Assembly (NCBI GenBank): GCA_030652035.1 | Contig: JAUSBJ010000022.1 | Span: forward strand, 1 to 47,113 | Length of the DNA: 47,113 bases | Direction: 5' to 3' | DNA from: Sulfurimicrobium sp. | GTDB lineage: Bacteria > Pseudomonadota > Gammaproteobacteria > Burkholderiales > Sulfuricellaceae | Part shown: positions 8,302 through 17,652 of the stretch, piece by piece | Layout: the number at the start of each line of letters is the position of its first letter | Position numbering within the stretch: position 1 is the stretch's first letter | Program-made: the position numbers and the translations under genes | Notes under the pieces: generated by a model | Told to the model about the DNA's origin: nothing | The model's database searches: none | Seen by the model: only the letters and a program-made list of their open reading frames with translations

Positions 8302-8760
8302 TCAACCAGCCGCACCGAGTGTCTCGACACCGCGATTTGCCAATTGATCAGCGCGTTCATTCTCTTCATGGCCAGCATGCCCTTTTACCCAGATCCATTC
8401 CAAATGATGCTGTACCGCAAGCTGATCCAGTTCCTGCCATAAATCCACGTTCTTGACCGGCTTGTTGTCCGCAGTACGCCAACCACGCCGCTTCCAGTTG
8501 TGTATCCATTCGCTGATACCCTTCTGGACATACTGTGAATCGGTGTGCACGCGCGCCCGGCAGGGGCGGCTCAAAGCTTCCAGTGCCTTGATCACCGCCA
8601 TCAATTCCATCCGGTTATTAGTGGTGTGCAACTCGCCACCAAACAACTCCCGTTCCTGGTTACGGAAGCGCAGCAAGGCACCCCATCCACCGCGCCCGGG
8701 ATTTCCCTTGCATGCGCCGTCAGTATAGACGTCCACGATGCCGCCGTCATCATTTGTCAC
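8302..8760 (-). CDS. rnhA: Ribonuclease HI
   Basis: This is a 152-residue type 1 RNase H that degrades the RNA strand of RNA-DNA hybrids. The metal-binding and catalytic residues are all visible: Asp14 ([11 protein letters not shown]), Glu52 (NRMEL), Asp74 (HTDSQYV), His128 (KGHAGH) and Asp138 (ERADQLA). The basic handle region [18 protein letters not shown] is present as in the E. coli enzyme. The start is GTG at 8758-8760, within the last codons of the methyltransferase-like gene, so the genes are translationally coupled. Confidence 0.96.
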   Translation of the reverse strand: MTNDDGGIVDVYTDGACKGNPGRGGWGALLRFRNQERELFGGELHTTNNRMELMAVIKALEALSRPCRARVHTDSQYVQKGISEWIHNWKRRGWRTADNKPVKNVDLWQELDQLAVQHHLEWIWVKGHAGHEENERADQLANRGVETLGAAG

Positions 8761-9484
8761 AACTTGTCCTTTGATTTAGTAATTTCTGCGCCGCGGGCGC
8801 CAGTCCCTTGCGTGCGGCCCGGCCATCGTTCCAGCCCGGCATGATCAGGCGCATGCCCTGCACCCTTTTTTTTGCATGGATAAAATACACCCCGCCCGCC
8901 AACGCCCACCAGCGATCCCCTGCGTCTTCCATGAAGCGAAACTTGCCCAGCAGTTGCTCTTGACTGAATGGAGGTTCGTAACAGCACATGCGCCCACCCA
9001 CCACTTCGAATCCCAGCAAAGCCAGCCAGTCCTTGAGGCGCGACAGACTGATAAAACGCCCGCACCAGGGATAATTCTGCTTATTATTCAGAAGCATCCG
9101 CCACAAGCCCCACAAACTGAATGGGTTATAGCCACTGATAATCAGGTTCCCCTCCGGCATCAGCACGCGTTCGGCTTCGCGCAAAATCTGGTGCGGATGT
9201 GCGCTGAACTCCAGTAAATGGGGCAACAACAATAAATCGATCGACTGACTGGCAACCGGCAAGAATTCCGGCTCCATCCGTAGCGCCACCCCCACCCCAT
9301 TGCCTGCCCGCAAGCGAGTCGGAATGCGGCTGGTGCGAAGCAAATCGTGATCCAGCAATCCCAACTGTAGCGCATTGAAGCCAAAAATATTGGCCACCAC
9401 CTGATCGTGGTACGCCTGCTCACGCCTTAGTAAATACTGGCCGAGCGGCGTTTCAAGCCATGCCTTTTCATCAACACTTGACAT
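8750..9484 (-). CDS. YafS-like methyltransferase-fold protein
   Basis: This is a 244-residue protein of the methyltransferase type 11 superfamily. The later core strands are clear: [41 protein letters not shown], then [13 protein letters not shown]. The glycine-rich SAM-binding motif I normally found before this region is not recognisable; the region reads [20 protein letters not shown]. This resembles E. coli YafS, which also sits beside rnhA, dnaQ and gloB, so orthology is likely. The substrate is unknown and SAM binding is uncertain. It is the first gene of a unit with rnhA and dnaQ, and is divergent from gloB with a 28-bp gap. Confidence 0.75.
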   Translation of the reverse strand: MSSVDEKAWLETPLGQYLLRREQAYHDQVVANIFGFNALQLGLLDHDLLRTSRIPTRLRAGNGVGVALRMEPEFLPVASQSIDLLLLPHLLEFSAHPHQILREAERVLMPEGNLIISGYNPFSLWGLWRMLLNNKQNYPWCGRFISLSRLKDWLALLGFEVVGGRMCCYEPPFSQEQLLGKFRFMEDAGDRWWALAGGVYFIHAKKRVQGMRLIMPGWNDGRAARKGLAPAAQKLLNQRTSCDK

Positions 9485-9512
9485 TCAGGCGGCTCCGGCC
9501 AAAGATAAAACC

Positions 9513-10280
9513 ATGATTGAAATTATTCCCATCCCCGCATTTGAAGACAACTATATCTGGCTGATCCGTAATCAGGCTTATGCTGCCGTAGTGGATCCTG
9601 GCGATGCAGATCCCGTCATGGAATATCTGCAACAACACGACCTAAAACTGACTGCCATTCTCATTACCCATCATCACGGCGACCATTGTGGCGGAGCCAA
9701 GGAGTTGAGTCTGCATTTCAACTGCCCGGTGTATGGCCCGCGCCGCGAAAAAATCACGGCGACCACGCAAAACGTGGCCGAAAACGATATTATCGCCCTT
9801 CCTGATGTGGGTGCCGAGTTTCATGTCATCGACGTGCCTGGCCACACCCGAGGCCACGTCGCGTATTATGGGATAAATTCCCTGTTTTGTGGCGACGCCC
9901 TGTTTGCTTGCGGCTGTGGACGCCTGTTTGAAGGCACGCCGGAACAGATGCAGGCCTCCCTCGCAAAATTGGCCGCGTTGCCTGACGAAACCAAGGTTTT
10001 CTGCGCACACGAATACACTCTGGACAACATCCGCTTCGCCAGAATTGCCGACCCGGATAACGCTGCGCTGCAGGAAAGAGAAACACGGGAGCGACAAATC
10101 CGGGCGCAGGGCTTGCCCACCCTGCCCTCGACCATCGCCCTGGAAAAGCGCACCAACCCCTTCCTGCGCTGGAACGACACACATCTTATCAAAGCAGCGA
10201 GCCAATTCGCCGGACGTCCCCTGGGCAGTCCTGCCAGCATATTTGCAGCCATCCGGCAGTGGAAAGACAAGCTCGACTGA
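9513..10280 (+). CDS. gloB: Hydroxyacylglutathione hydrolase (glyoxalase II)
   Basis: This is a 255-residue metallo-beta-lactamase-fold hydrolase that splits S-lactoylglutathione to lactate and glutathione, the second step of methylglyoxal detoxification. The binuclear metal motif is THHHGDH (His53, His55, Asp57, His58). Further ligands are seen in VPGHTRGH, FCGDALF and CAHEYT. The C-terminal substrate-binding helices include RTNPFLRW, a glyoxalase II signature. It starts close to the divergent yafS-like gene, and mltD follows after 71 bp. Confidence 0.96.
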   Translation: MIEIIPIPAFEDNYIWLIRNQAYAAVVDPGDADPVMEYLQQHDLKLTAILITHHHGDHCGGAKELSLHFNCPVYGPRREKITATTQNVAENDIIALPDVGAEFHVIDVPGHTRGHVAYYGINSLFCGDALFACGCGRLFEGTPEQMQASLAKLAALPDETKVFCAHEYTLDNIRFARIADPDNAALQERETRERQIRAQGLPTLPSTIALEKRTNPFLRWNDTHLIKAASQFAGRPLGSPASIFAAIRQWKDKLD

Positions 10281-10351
10281 GCCGTTTTTCCTTGACCTTG
10301 GCACGCAAAACTCATTACCATTCAAGGGTTTTTACCTCAACAAAAAGCCCG

Positions 10352-12064
10352 ATGCGCATGCGATCACGAGCAGTATTCTTCCTTCTTTGCCTGATTATCG
10401 GCGCCAGCCAGTCGAGCATTGCCGTCGCCGAGGATAATTACGCAGCATTCACAAGCGGCTTCACCTTCACGCAGAACGAACCTGAAAAACAAGATAAACA
10501 GGAAGAACCAAGCAAACTCAACAAGCCTGACGAACAGCGTTCAACCAGCCTTGAGCCCGCAGAGAGGCAACTGAGTCTCCGTCCGGCAGAAAAAATCAGC
10601 TCCGACATATTGCCTTTAAAACTCGAATCGCTGAAAAACGACCCCAAGGATCTGTGGGAACGCATCCGTTCCGGCTTTCAGCTGGCCGAACTCAACAGCA
10701 CGCTGGTTCAGGAGCACGAAGCCTGGTATGCCAACCGGCCGGATTATGTGCAGCGCACCATGGAACGCAGCCAGCGCTACCTGTTCCATATCGTGGAAGA
10801 GGTCGAAAAGCGCGGCATGCCGACCGAAATTGCCCTGCTGCCCATTATCGAAAGCGCCTACAACCCCAAGGCCTACTCCACCAGCCATGCCTCCGGCATC
10901 TGGCAGTTCATCCCTTCCACCGGCAAGCACTTCGGCCTCGATCAAAACCTGCTCTACGACGGTCGACGCGACATCCTTGCTGCCACAGATGCTGCGCTCG
11001 ACTACTTGCAGAAACTGTACAACATGTTTGGCAACTGGGAATTGGCGCTGGCAGCCTACAACTGGGGTGAGGGCTCGGTGGGCCGCGCCATTGCCAAAAA
11101 TCAGGCCAATGGTGAGCCAACCGACTATCTCAGCCTGCGCATGCCGCCGGAAACGCGCAATTACGTACCCAAACTGATCGCGGTCAAGAATATCGTCATG
11201 AATCCGGCCGCCTATGGCCTGGCGCTCAACAGCATTCCCAACAGCCCCTATTTCGCTTCGGTAAAACTCGAGCAGCACATGGATGTTGCTGTAGCAGCGC
11301 GGCTTGCTGAAGTGCCACTGGACGAGTTTGTTGCTCTCAACCCGGCCTACAACAAACCCCTGGTTGCCGGCATAGGGAAACCCACGCTGCTGCTCCCGGT
11401 GGACAAGGTCAACAGCTTCTCTCTCAACCTGGAAAATAACGAGCGTCCGCTATCCTCATGGCAGACCTACACACCCCGGCGCGGGGAAACGCTGGCCTCA
11501 ATTGCCAAGCGTTTCGATATTTCGCTTGCGCGCCTGAAGGAAATCAATGCCATCAGTGGCCGCAACAAACATGTTGCCGCTCAGACCCTGCTGGTGCCGG
11601 TCACCAAGTCCGGCAATGCGCCCACTTTGCTCGCGCATATTCCTCAACCCGAACCGGCCACGGGCCGTAATGTGACGCACATCGTGGCACGTGGCGACAC
11701 CATACTCAACATCGCCAAACGCTATGGCATGTCCGCCGCCGAGTTGAAATCCCATAACGGCCTCAAGTCCAATAATCTGGCACGTGGACAGAAATTGACC
11801 ATTCTGACCAGCAATAAGCAGCATATGGAAAAAACCAAGGTTGCCAGGAACCAGCCCGAAGCAGCCAAAGCACTCAAGGTGGCAAAGAATTCCGCTGCGA
11901 AAGGCAAGCACACGCGCTATGTCGTCAAGCGTGGCGATACCGTATTCAGCATAGCGCGGCGCTTCGATGTCGCGGTGAACGATCTGCAACGCTGGAACAA
12001 CATCCCGGCCAGCAACAACCTGCGGCCGGGCAACATCCTGAGGGTGTATGACCGCGAAAGCTGA
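10352..12064 (+). CDS. mltD: Membrane-bound lytic murein transglycosylase D with three LysM domains
   Basis: This is a 570-residue exported peptidoglycan lyase. It has a Sec signal (AVFFLLCLIIGASQ) without an obvious lipobox, then a low-complexity linker rich in Glu, Lys and Pro. The SLT domain has catalytic Glu167 in ALLPIIESAYNP and the downstream SGIWQFIPSTG and ALAAYNWGEG motifs. Three LysM repeats follow, beginning YTPRRGETLASIAKRF, HIVARGDTILNIAKRY and YVVKRGDTVFSIARRF. The start at 10352 places the signal peptide at the N-terminus; an ATG two codons later is equally possible, and the frame stays open back to 10259 inside gloB. The gene ends head-on against yejF with no gap: TGA at 12062-12064, and the opposing stop at 12065-12067. 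Confidence 0.92.
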   Translation: MRMRSRAVFFLLCLIIGASQSSIAVAEDNYAAFTSGFTFTQNEPEKQDKQEEPSKLNKPDEQRSTSLEPAERQLSLRPAEKISSDILPLKLESLKNDPKDLWERIRSGFQLAELNSTLVQEHEAWYANRPDYVQRTMERSQRYLFHIVEEVEKRGMPTEIALLPIIESAYNPKAYSTSHASGIWQFIPSTGKHFGLDQNLLYDGRRDILAATDAALDYLQKLYNMFGNWELALAAYNWGEGSVGRAIAKNQANGEPTDYLSLRMPPETRNYVPKLIAVKNIVMNPAAYGLALNSIPNSPYFASVKLEQHMDVAVAARLAEVPLDEFVALNPAYNKPLVAGIGKPTLLLPVDKVNSFSLNLENNERPLSSWQTYTPRRGETLASIAKRFDISLARLKEINAISGRNKHVAAQTLLVPVTKSGNAPTLLAHIPQPEPATGRNVTHIVARGDTILNIAKRYGMSAAELKSHNGLKSNNLARGQKLTILTSNKQHMEKTKVARNQPEAAKALKVAKNSAAKGKHTRYVVKRGDTVFSIARRFDVAVNDLQRWNNIPASNNLRPGNILRVYDRES

Positions 12065-13681
12065 TCAGATCAGCGAAGCGCGCAGCAAAGTGCGAGTGTA
12101 TTCCTGCTGAGGCGCTTCGAATAACACCTCTGTTTCACCCGCCTCCACTATTTTCCCTGCCTGCATGACGATCATGCGATGCGCCATGGCGCGTATCACG
12201 CGCAAATCGTGGGTAATGAACAAATAACTCATGCCATGCCGCTGCTGCAAGCCGCGCAGCAAATCCAGCACCTGCTTCTGCACGGACACATCGAGCGCGC
12301 TGGTAGGTTCGTCAAGCAGGATCAGCTTGGGCTCCAGCACCGCCACGCGCGCAATGGCGATGCGCTGGCGCTGCCCGCCGGAAAACTCATGGGGATAGCG
12401 CCACAGCATCGATTCCTCCAGCCCGACCTCGTCCATGATCGCCAGAATGCGCTCGCGGCGCTGTCGCCGGTCGAGATGGGGATAGTGGATACCCAAGCCC
12501 TCGCCTATGATCTGCTCCACTGTCAGGCGAGGCGATAACGAGGAGTAGGGGTCCTGGAATACCACCTGGAAGTTACGCCGCAAAGGGCGCAACTGGCGCT
12601 GATTGAGCAGCGCAATATCCGCCCCATCAAAACTGATATTCCCGGAGCAATCCTGAAGCCGCAGCAGGCACATGCCGAGGGTGGTCTTACCCGACCCCGA
12701 CTCGCCCACGATACCCAGCGTCTCGCCGCTGCGCAGGGACAAACCCGCATCATCCACTGCACGTACCGATCTCAGCACGCGCCTGAAAACACCGGCCTTG
12801 GACGAAAATATGCAATTGACGCCGCTGGCTTCCAGCAAAGCCGGCTTGGCTTCCAGCGCACGGGCTTCTTCGGAAGTGACCAGGCGCTGCGGCTGGCTTT
12901 GCAGCAGATGCCGGGTATAGGGGTGCTGCGGCGCGGCGAACAGGTCTGCCACGGGTGCTTGCTCCACGATCTGCCCCTGCTGCATGACGCAGATGCGATC
13001 GGCAAAACGCCGCACCAGGTTGAGGTCATGGGTGATCAGCAGCACCGCCATGGAAAACTCTTTCTGCAAATCCTCCAGCAACTCCAGTATCTGCGCCTGT
13101 ATCGTCACATCCAGCGCAGTGGTGGGCTCGTCCGCAATCAGCAGTTTCGGGCTGCAAGCCAGTGCCATGGCAATCATGACACGCTGCCGCTGGCCGCCGG
13201 AAAGCATGTGCGGGTAGTCATCGAAGCGCTTTTCAGGTTCGGGGATACCGGTGCGGGCAAGCAGTTCGATCATGCGCTTCCTGGCCGCCTGTTTGCTCAT
13301 ATTCTCATGCGCCAGCAGGGGCTCCATCAACTGCTCGCCTATGGAATACAGCGGATTGAGGGAAGTCATCGGCTCCTGAAAAATCATCGCGATATCGCGG
13401 CCGCGAATTTTTCTCAACTCTGCATCGGCCAAGCCCATCAGTTCGCGCCCCTGAAAGGAGATCGAACCACCCGGATAATGCACCTGGCGCGGATCGTGCA
13501 ACTGTAGAATGGAGAGCGCCGTTACCGACTTTCCGGAACCCGACTCGCCGACCAGTGCCAGTTTCTCACCTGCATGGACGTCGAAACTCGCTTCCCGAAC
13601 AGCATCGGCGTATTGCCCCGGGCGCCCAAAAGACACCGACAAGCGCTCCAGAGTCAGCAGGGGTATTGTATTGGATTGCAT
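12065..13681 (-). CDS. yejF: Peptide ABC transporter, fused double ATPase (YejF type)
   Basis: This is a protein of about 538 residues containing two complete ABC ATPase domains in one chain. The Walker A motifs are GESGSGKS in the first half and GESGSGKT in the second. The ABC signatures are LSGGQRQRV and FSGGQRQRI, and the Walker B motifs are LLIADEPTTALD and LILLDEPTSALD. It powers uptake through YejB and YejE; family members import oligopeptides such as microcin C. I chose ATG at 13681 because the in-frame GTG at 13690 lies within the yejE end. It is the last gene of the yejABEF unit and has no gap to the convergent mltD. Confidence 0.93.
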   Translation of the reverse strand: MQSNTIPLLTLERLSVSFGRPGQYADAVREASFDVHAGEKLALVGESGSGKSVTALSILQLHDPRQVHYPGGSISFQGRELMGLADAELRKIRGRDIAMIFQEPMTSLNPLYSIGEQLMEPLLAHENMSKQAARKRMIELLARTGIPEPEKRFDDYPHMLSGGQRQRVMIAMALACSPKLLIADEPTTALDVTIQAQILELLEDLQKEFSMAVLLITHDLNLVRRFADRICVMQQGQIVEQAPVADLFAAPQHPYTRHLLQSQPQRLVTSEEARALEAKPALLEASGVNCIFSSKAGVFRRVLRSVRAVDDAGLSLRSGETLGIVGESGSGKTTLGMCLLRLQDCSGNISFDGADIALLNQRQLRPLRRNFQVVFQDPYSSLSPRLTVEQIIGEGLGIHYPHLDRRQRRERILAIMDEVGLEESMLWRYPHEFSGGQRQRIAIARVAVLEPKLILLDEPTSALDVSVQKQVLDLLRGLQQRHGMSYLFITHDLRVIRAMAHRMIVMQAGKIVEAGETEVLFEAPQQEYTRTLLRASLI

Positions 13682-13682
13682 C

Positions 13683-14705
13683 TCAACCACGTCGCGTATC
13701 CATCGCTTCGCGCAAAGCCTCGCCGATGAAGATCAAAAGCATCAGCGTTCCGACCAAAACAGTGAAGGTGGTCAGGGATAGCCACCAGGCTTCGATATTG
13801 TCTTTGCCCTGAGCCAGCAATTCACCCAGACTGGGCGTGGAGGGTGGTACGCCCAGTCCAAGAAAATCCAGGCTGGTTAGCGCCAGAATGGCGCCGGAAA
13901 TGCGGAACGGCAGGAAGGTGATAACTGGCGTCATGCTGTTAGGTACCAGGTGACGCAGAATGATGGCGCGATTGGACACGCCCAGGGCGCGGGCGGCTTT
14001 CACATAATCCATGTTGCGCCCGCGCAGGAACTCTGCGCGCACATAGTCTGCAAGCCCCATCCAGCCGAATAGCGAGAGCAGAACCAGCAGCAGGGTGATG
14101 CTGGGCTGGAAAATGGCGGAAAAAATGATCAGCAGGTACAGCTCAGGCATGGAGCCCCAGACTTCCATGAAGCGCTGGAAGATCAGGTCGAAGCGTCCGC
14201 CGAGGTAGCCCTGCAGGGCGCCGGCCAGAATCCCCACCAGCGTGCCGACCAATGTCAGCGCCATGGCGAACAGCACCGAGATGCGGAAGCCGTAAATCAG
14301 CCGCGCAAGCACATCGCGCCCGCGGTCGTCGGTGCCGATCAGGTTCTGTTGCGATGGCGGCGCAGGATTCGGTAATTCCGCAAAGTAATTGATGCTGTTG
14401 AAGCTGTAGCGGTTCAAGGGGAACCAGGCCCAGTTTCCTTCCGAAGTAATACGTTCCACGATGAAGGGATCGTTGTAGTCGGTCTCGCTGGCAAAATCTC
14501 CGCCGAACACCGTTTCCGGATAGTTTTTCACGATCGGGAAATAGTACTCGCCCTGATACGCCACCAGCAGCGGTTTGTCGTTGGAGAGCATCTCCGCGCA
14601 TAGGCTCAAGACGAACAGGATCAAAAATATCCACAGGCTGACATAGCCCCTGCGGTTGGACTTGAAGCGCAGCCAGGCGCGCCCTGCCGGAGAGATCGCC
14701 TTCAT
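13683..14705 (-). CDS. yejE: Peptide ABC transporter permease YejE
   Basis: This is a 340-residue inner-membrane permease. It has one N-terminal helix (YVSLWIFLILFVLSLCAEML) and a large periplasmic loop with the YejE-like phrases KPLLVAYQGEYYFP and FGGDFASETDYNDPFI. Five helices follow, including the EAA-type motif GVSNRAIILRHLVPN that docks to the ATPase. It pairs with YejB. Its ATG overlaps the yejB stop (ATGA). Confidence 0.94.
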   Translation of the reverse strand: MKAISPAGRAWLRFKSNRRGYVSLWIFLILFVLSLCAEMLSNDKPLLVAYQGEYYFPIVKNYPETVFGGDFASETDYNDPFIVERITSEGNWAWFPLNRYSFNSINYFAELPNPAPPSQQNLIGTDDRGRDVLARLIYGFRISVLFAMALTLVGTLVGILAGALQGYLGGRFDLIFQRFMEVWGSMPELYLLIIFSAIFQPSITLLLVLLSLFGWMGLADYVRAEFLRGRNMDYVKAARALGVSNRAIILRHLVPNSMTPVITFLPFRISGAILALTSLDFLGLGVPPSTPSLGELLAQGKDNIEAWWLSLTTFTVLVGTLMLLIFIGEALREAMDTRRG

Positions 14706-15754
14706 CGATCCACACTCTCGAACTGGATGCGGGGGTCGATCAGCACGTAGCTCAGATCCGACAGCAGCTTGGCCACCAGCCCCAGCAGGGTATAGAGATA
14801 CAACGTGCCCAGCACCACAGGATAATCCCGCTTCAGCACCGATTCATAGGACAGAAGCCCCAAGCCGTCGAGCGAGAAAATGGTTTCAATCAGCAGGCTG
14901 CCGGTAAAAAAGGCGCCGATGAAAGCGGCTGGAAACCCGGTTACCAGGGGAATCACGGCATTGCGGAAAATATGCTTGTAGAGTACTGTGTTCTCGGAGA
15001 GCCCCTTGGCACGCGCCGTAAGCACGTATTGCTTGCGGATTTCCTCGATAAAGGAATTCTTGGTCAGCATGGTCATCACCGCGAAACTGCCCACCACCGA
15101 CGCGGTGATCGGCAACACCATGTGCCACAGGTAGTCGGTGATCTTGGCATGCCACGGCAGCGTGGCCCAGTTGTCCGAAACCAGGCCGCGCAACGGAAAT
15201 ATATCCCAGAAACTGCCGCCGCCGAACAACACCAGCAGCAGAATGCCCAGAACAAAGCCGGGAATGGCATAACCCACCAGGATCACGGTACTGGAGATCA
15301 CATCAAACGCGGAGCCATCGCGTACCGCCTTGGCAACCCCCAGCGGAATGCAGGTGAGATAGACGATGAAAAAGGTCCATACCCCCAGGCTGATGGAAAC
15401 TGGCAGTTTGGAGACCACCAGCTCCATCACCGATTTGTGGTGAAAATAGCTCTCTCCCAGGTCGAAAGTCGCATAGTTCTTGATCATTTCGAAGAAGCGC
15501 TCGTGCGCCGGCTTGTCGAAACCATACAGCGCCTTGAGGCTCTCGATGCGCTCCTTGTCCAGTCCGCGATCGCCGCGGTACAGGGTCGACATTGACCCGC
15601 TCGCTTCCCCGCCCGCGCCCTGCCCCTTCATCTGGTGAATCAACTGCTCAACCGGGCCGCCAGGCACGAACTGGGTCACCACGAAGGTGATCAGCATCAC
15701 CCCGAACAGGGTGGGAATCATCAGCAGCAGGCGTTTGAGGATGTAAGCCCACAT
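14702..15754 (-). CDS. yejB: Peptide ABC transporter permease YejB
   Basis: This is a 350-residue DppB/OppB-type permease: the N-terminal MWAYILKRLLLMIPTLFGV is the family hallmark, followed by TFVVTQFVPGGP and five more helices. The ATPase-docking motif is KGLSENTVLYKHIFRN. It carries the long insertion after helix 1 that is typical of YejB. The ATG shares one base with the yejA stop (TAATG), so it is coupled to yejA. Confidence 0.94.
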   Translation of the reverse strand: MWAYILKRLLLMIPTLFGVMLITFVVTQFVPGGPVEQLIHQMKGQGAGGEASGSMSTLYRGDRGLDKERIESLKALYGFDKPAHERFFEMIKNYATFDLGESYFHHKSVMELVVSKLPVSISLGVWTFFIVYLTCIPLGVAKAVRDGSAFDVISSTVILVGYAIPGFVLGILLLVLFGGGSFWDIFPLRGLVSDNWATLPWHAKITDYLWHMVLPITASVVGSFAVMTMLTKNSFIEEIRKQYVLTARAKGLSENTVLYKHIFRNAVIPLVTGFPAAFIGAFFTGSLLIETIFSLDGLGLLSYESVLKRDYPVVLGTLYLYTLLGLVAKLLSDLSYVLIDPRIQFESVDR

Positions 15755-17544
15755 TATTGGCGGCTCCAGCTAAAGCGCATCATCCACTCGGTCGCCGAAT
15801 AATGCAGTGGCAGCTGCTCAGGGAAACCGAATTTGTCCCAGTAGGCGATGCGGTGAGTGGGTACAAACCAGTTGGGCACCAGGTATTCGCCATTGAGCAA
15901 TACCCGGTCCAGTGCATGGGTTGCCGTGACCAGAGACTTGCGATCGGGCGCGTAGACAAGTTTCTTCACCAGCGCATCCACCACCGGATCCTTGATGCCG
16001 ATCATGTTGTTCGAGCCTTCCTTGTCCGCCGCGCTGGAATGCCACATGTTCATCTGTTCATTGCCGGGAGACTGTGACTGCCCAAAAACATGCACAATCA
16101 TGTCAAAGTCGAAAGTATCGGCACGGCGCTGCCAGAGCGCCACGTCCACGGTGCGGTAGTGCATCTGTATACCGAGCTTAGCCAGATTGCGCGCGAATGG
16201 GCCGGAAATGCGCTCAAAACCTTTCTCCGCCAGCAGCAACTCGAATTCGAAGGGCTGACCCTGTGCGTTGCGCAGCGCGCCATCATGGTAGGTCCAGCCG
16301 GCCTCGGCGAGCAAGGCCTTGGCCTGGCGCAGGTTGGCGCGCAGCGAGCCGGGAGGCCGGGTGGATGGCGGCTGCCAGGCGCGGGTAAACACCTCGGGTG
16401 GCAATTGAGCGCGGAAGGGTTCCAGCAGCAGCAGCTCATCGCCCTGGGGAATGCCGGAGGATGCCAGCGCACTATTGCTGAAGTAGCTGTTACAGCGCTG
16501 GTACTGGTTGAAGAAAAGATTCCGGTTGGACCACTCGAAATCCATCGCCAGCGAGATAGCCTTGCGCACCCGCCGGTCCTTGAACATGGTGCGCCGGGTA
16601 TTGAAAAGGAATCCCTGCATGCCGGCGTTGTTGCTGTGCTTCAGCTCCGCCTTCTTGATCAGGCCGCGGTTGAATTTCGCCCCCCGGTAATCGCGCGCCC
16701 ACTGCTTGGAGTTGAACACCGCAACAAAATCGAATTCTCCAGCCTTGAAAGCTTCCAGTTGCACCGTTTCGTCCTTGTAATAAAGGAAGTTCACCATGTC
16801 GTAATTGAACATGCCGCGGCGCGAGTTGAGATCCCGCCCCCAGTAGCCTGGGTTGCGTCTGAAAGTGATTTTCTTGCCGAGCTGCACCTCCCCCACCTGA
16901 TAGGGCCCACTACCCAGCGGAGTATCCATGACCACCTTGTCAAACGGCTTGCCACCACCCCATTTATGGGAAAAAACGGGTATTTGCCCAGTCAGCAGAT
17001 GCAGTTCCGGATTGACGCGGGCAAATTCGAAACGCACCGTTTGCGCGTCCACTACCACTGCCCGTTTGATGTCCGCCCAATAAAAACGGTATCGTGGGTG
17101 AGCAAATTCGCTTTTCAGGTTATCGAATGAAAACTTCACATCTTCCGCCAGCACCGGCGAACCGTCCGAAAAGCGGGCCTTGGGGTTGAGGCGGTAGGTG
17201 ACGGCCAGCCGGTCGCTTGCCAGTTCGACATCGTTTGCCAGCAAACCATATTGGCTGAAGGGTTCGTCCAGCGACTGCTCCATCAGGGTTTCGAACACCA
17301 GTTCGCTCATCCCCACGACCGGAATCCCCTTGAGAAGGAAAGGGTTGAGACTATCGAAATTCCCCCTGGCTGGCAGCACGAGACTGCCGCGCTTCGGCGC
17401 ATCCGGATTGACATAGTCGAAATGCTTGAAGTCCGGAGGGTATTTGGGCACATAACCCAAGGCGATCGATGGCGATGCGCCCGCGCCCTGGGATGCCATT
17501 AGCACCAGGAGGAAAACAAACAGATTGCGCATCAATTTTTTCAT
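15754..17544 (-). CDS. yejA: Peptide ABC transporter, periplasmic binding protein YejA
   Basis: This is a solute-binding protein of about 596 residues (SBP family 5) with a Sec signal (LFVFLLVLMASQGAGA). The mature protein begins SPSIALGYVPKYPPDFKHFDYVNPDAPK, typical of YejA. It captures oligopeptides for the YejBEF importer. The ATG at 17544 gives a proper signal peptide; an upstream in-frame start at 17583 would bury it. It is divergent from fabI with 108 bp between the starts. On the minus strand, TTGGCT (17578-17583) and TACACT (17554-17559) form a possible promoter that would leave an extremely short leader. Confidence 0.92.
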   Translation of the reverse strand: MKKLMRNLFVFLLVLMASQGAGASPSIALGYVPKYPPDFKHFDYVNPDAPKRGSLVLPARGNFDSLNPFLLKGIPVVGMSELVFETLMEQSLDEPFSQYGLLANDVELASDRLAVTYRLNPKARFSDGSPVLAEDVKFSFDNLKSEFAHPRYRFYWADIKRAVVVDAQTVRFEFARVNPELHLLTGQIPVFSHKWGGGKPFDKVVMDTPLGSGPYQVGEVQLGKKITFRRNPGYWGRDLNSRRGMFNYDMVNFLYYKDETVQLEAFKAGEFDFVAVFNSKQWARDYRGAKFNRGLIKKAELKHSNNAGMQGFLFNTRRTMFKDRRVRKAISLAMDFEWSNRNLFFNQYQRCNSYFSNSALASSGIPQGDELLLLEPFRAQLPPEVFTRAWQPPSTRPPGSLRANLRQAKALLAEAGWTYHDGALRNAQGQPFEFELLLAEKGFERISGPFARNLAKLGIQMHYRTVDVALWQRRADTFDFDMIVHVFGQSQSPGNEQMNMWHSSAADKEGSNNMIGIKDPVVDALVKKLVYAPDRKSLVTATHALDRVLLNGEYLVPNWFVPTHRIAYWDKFGFPEQLPLHYSATEWMMRFSWSRQ

Positions 17545-17610
17545 TGCCGCAGCAGTGTAGCGTAAAGCCTGTGAACCAGCCAAGCTGCATCACCCTCATT
17601 CAAATTGGGT

Positions 17611-17616
17611 TATAAT
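17611..17616 (+). promoter_or_regulatory. Probable -10 element of fabI
   Basis: A perfect TATAAT lies 37 bp upstream of the fabI start. The -35 region 17 bp upstream (CATCAC) matches poorly. The spacing to the gene gives a leader of about 30 nt with GAGGAA as ribosome-binding site. Confidence 0.45.
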
Positions 17617-17652
17617 CCACGCCATTCGAAAAAAACACTTGAGGAATCGAGC

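Noticed and set aside
16090..17130. 346-codon open frame opposite yejA
   Set aside because: Complement of conserved YejA coding sequence; no domain, signal or ribosome-binding site.
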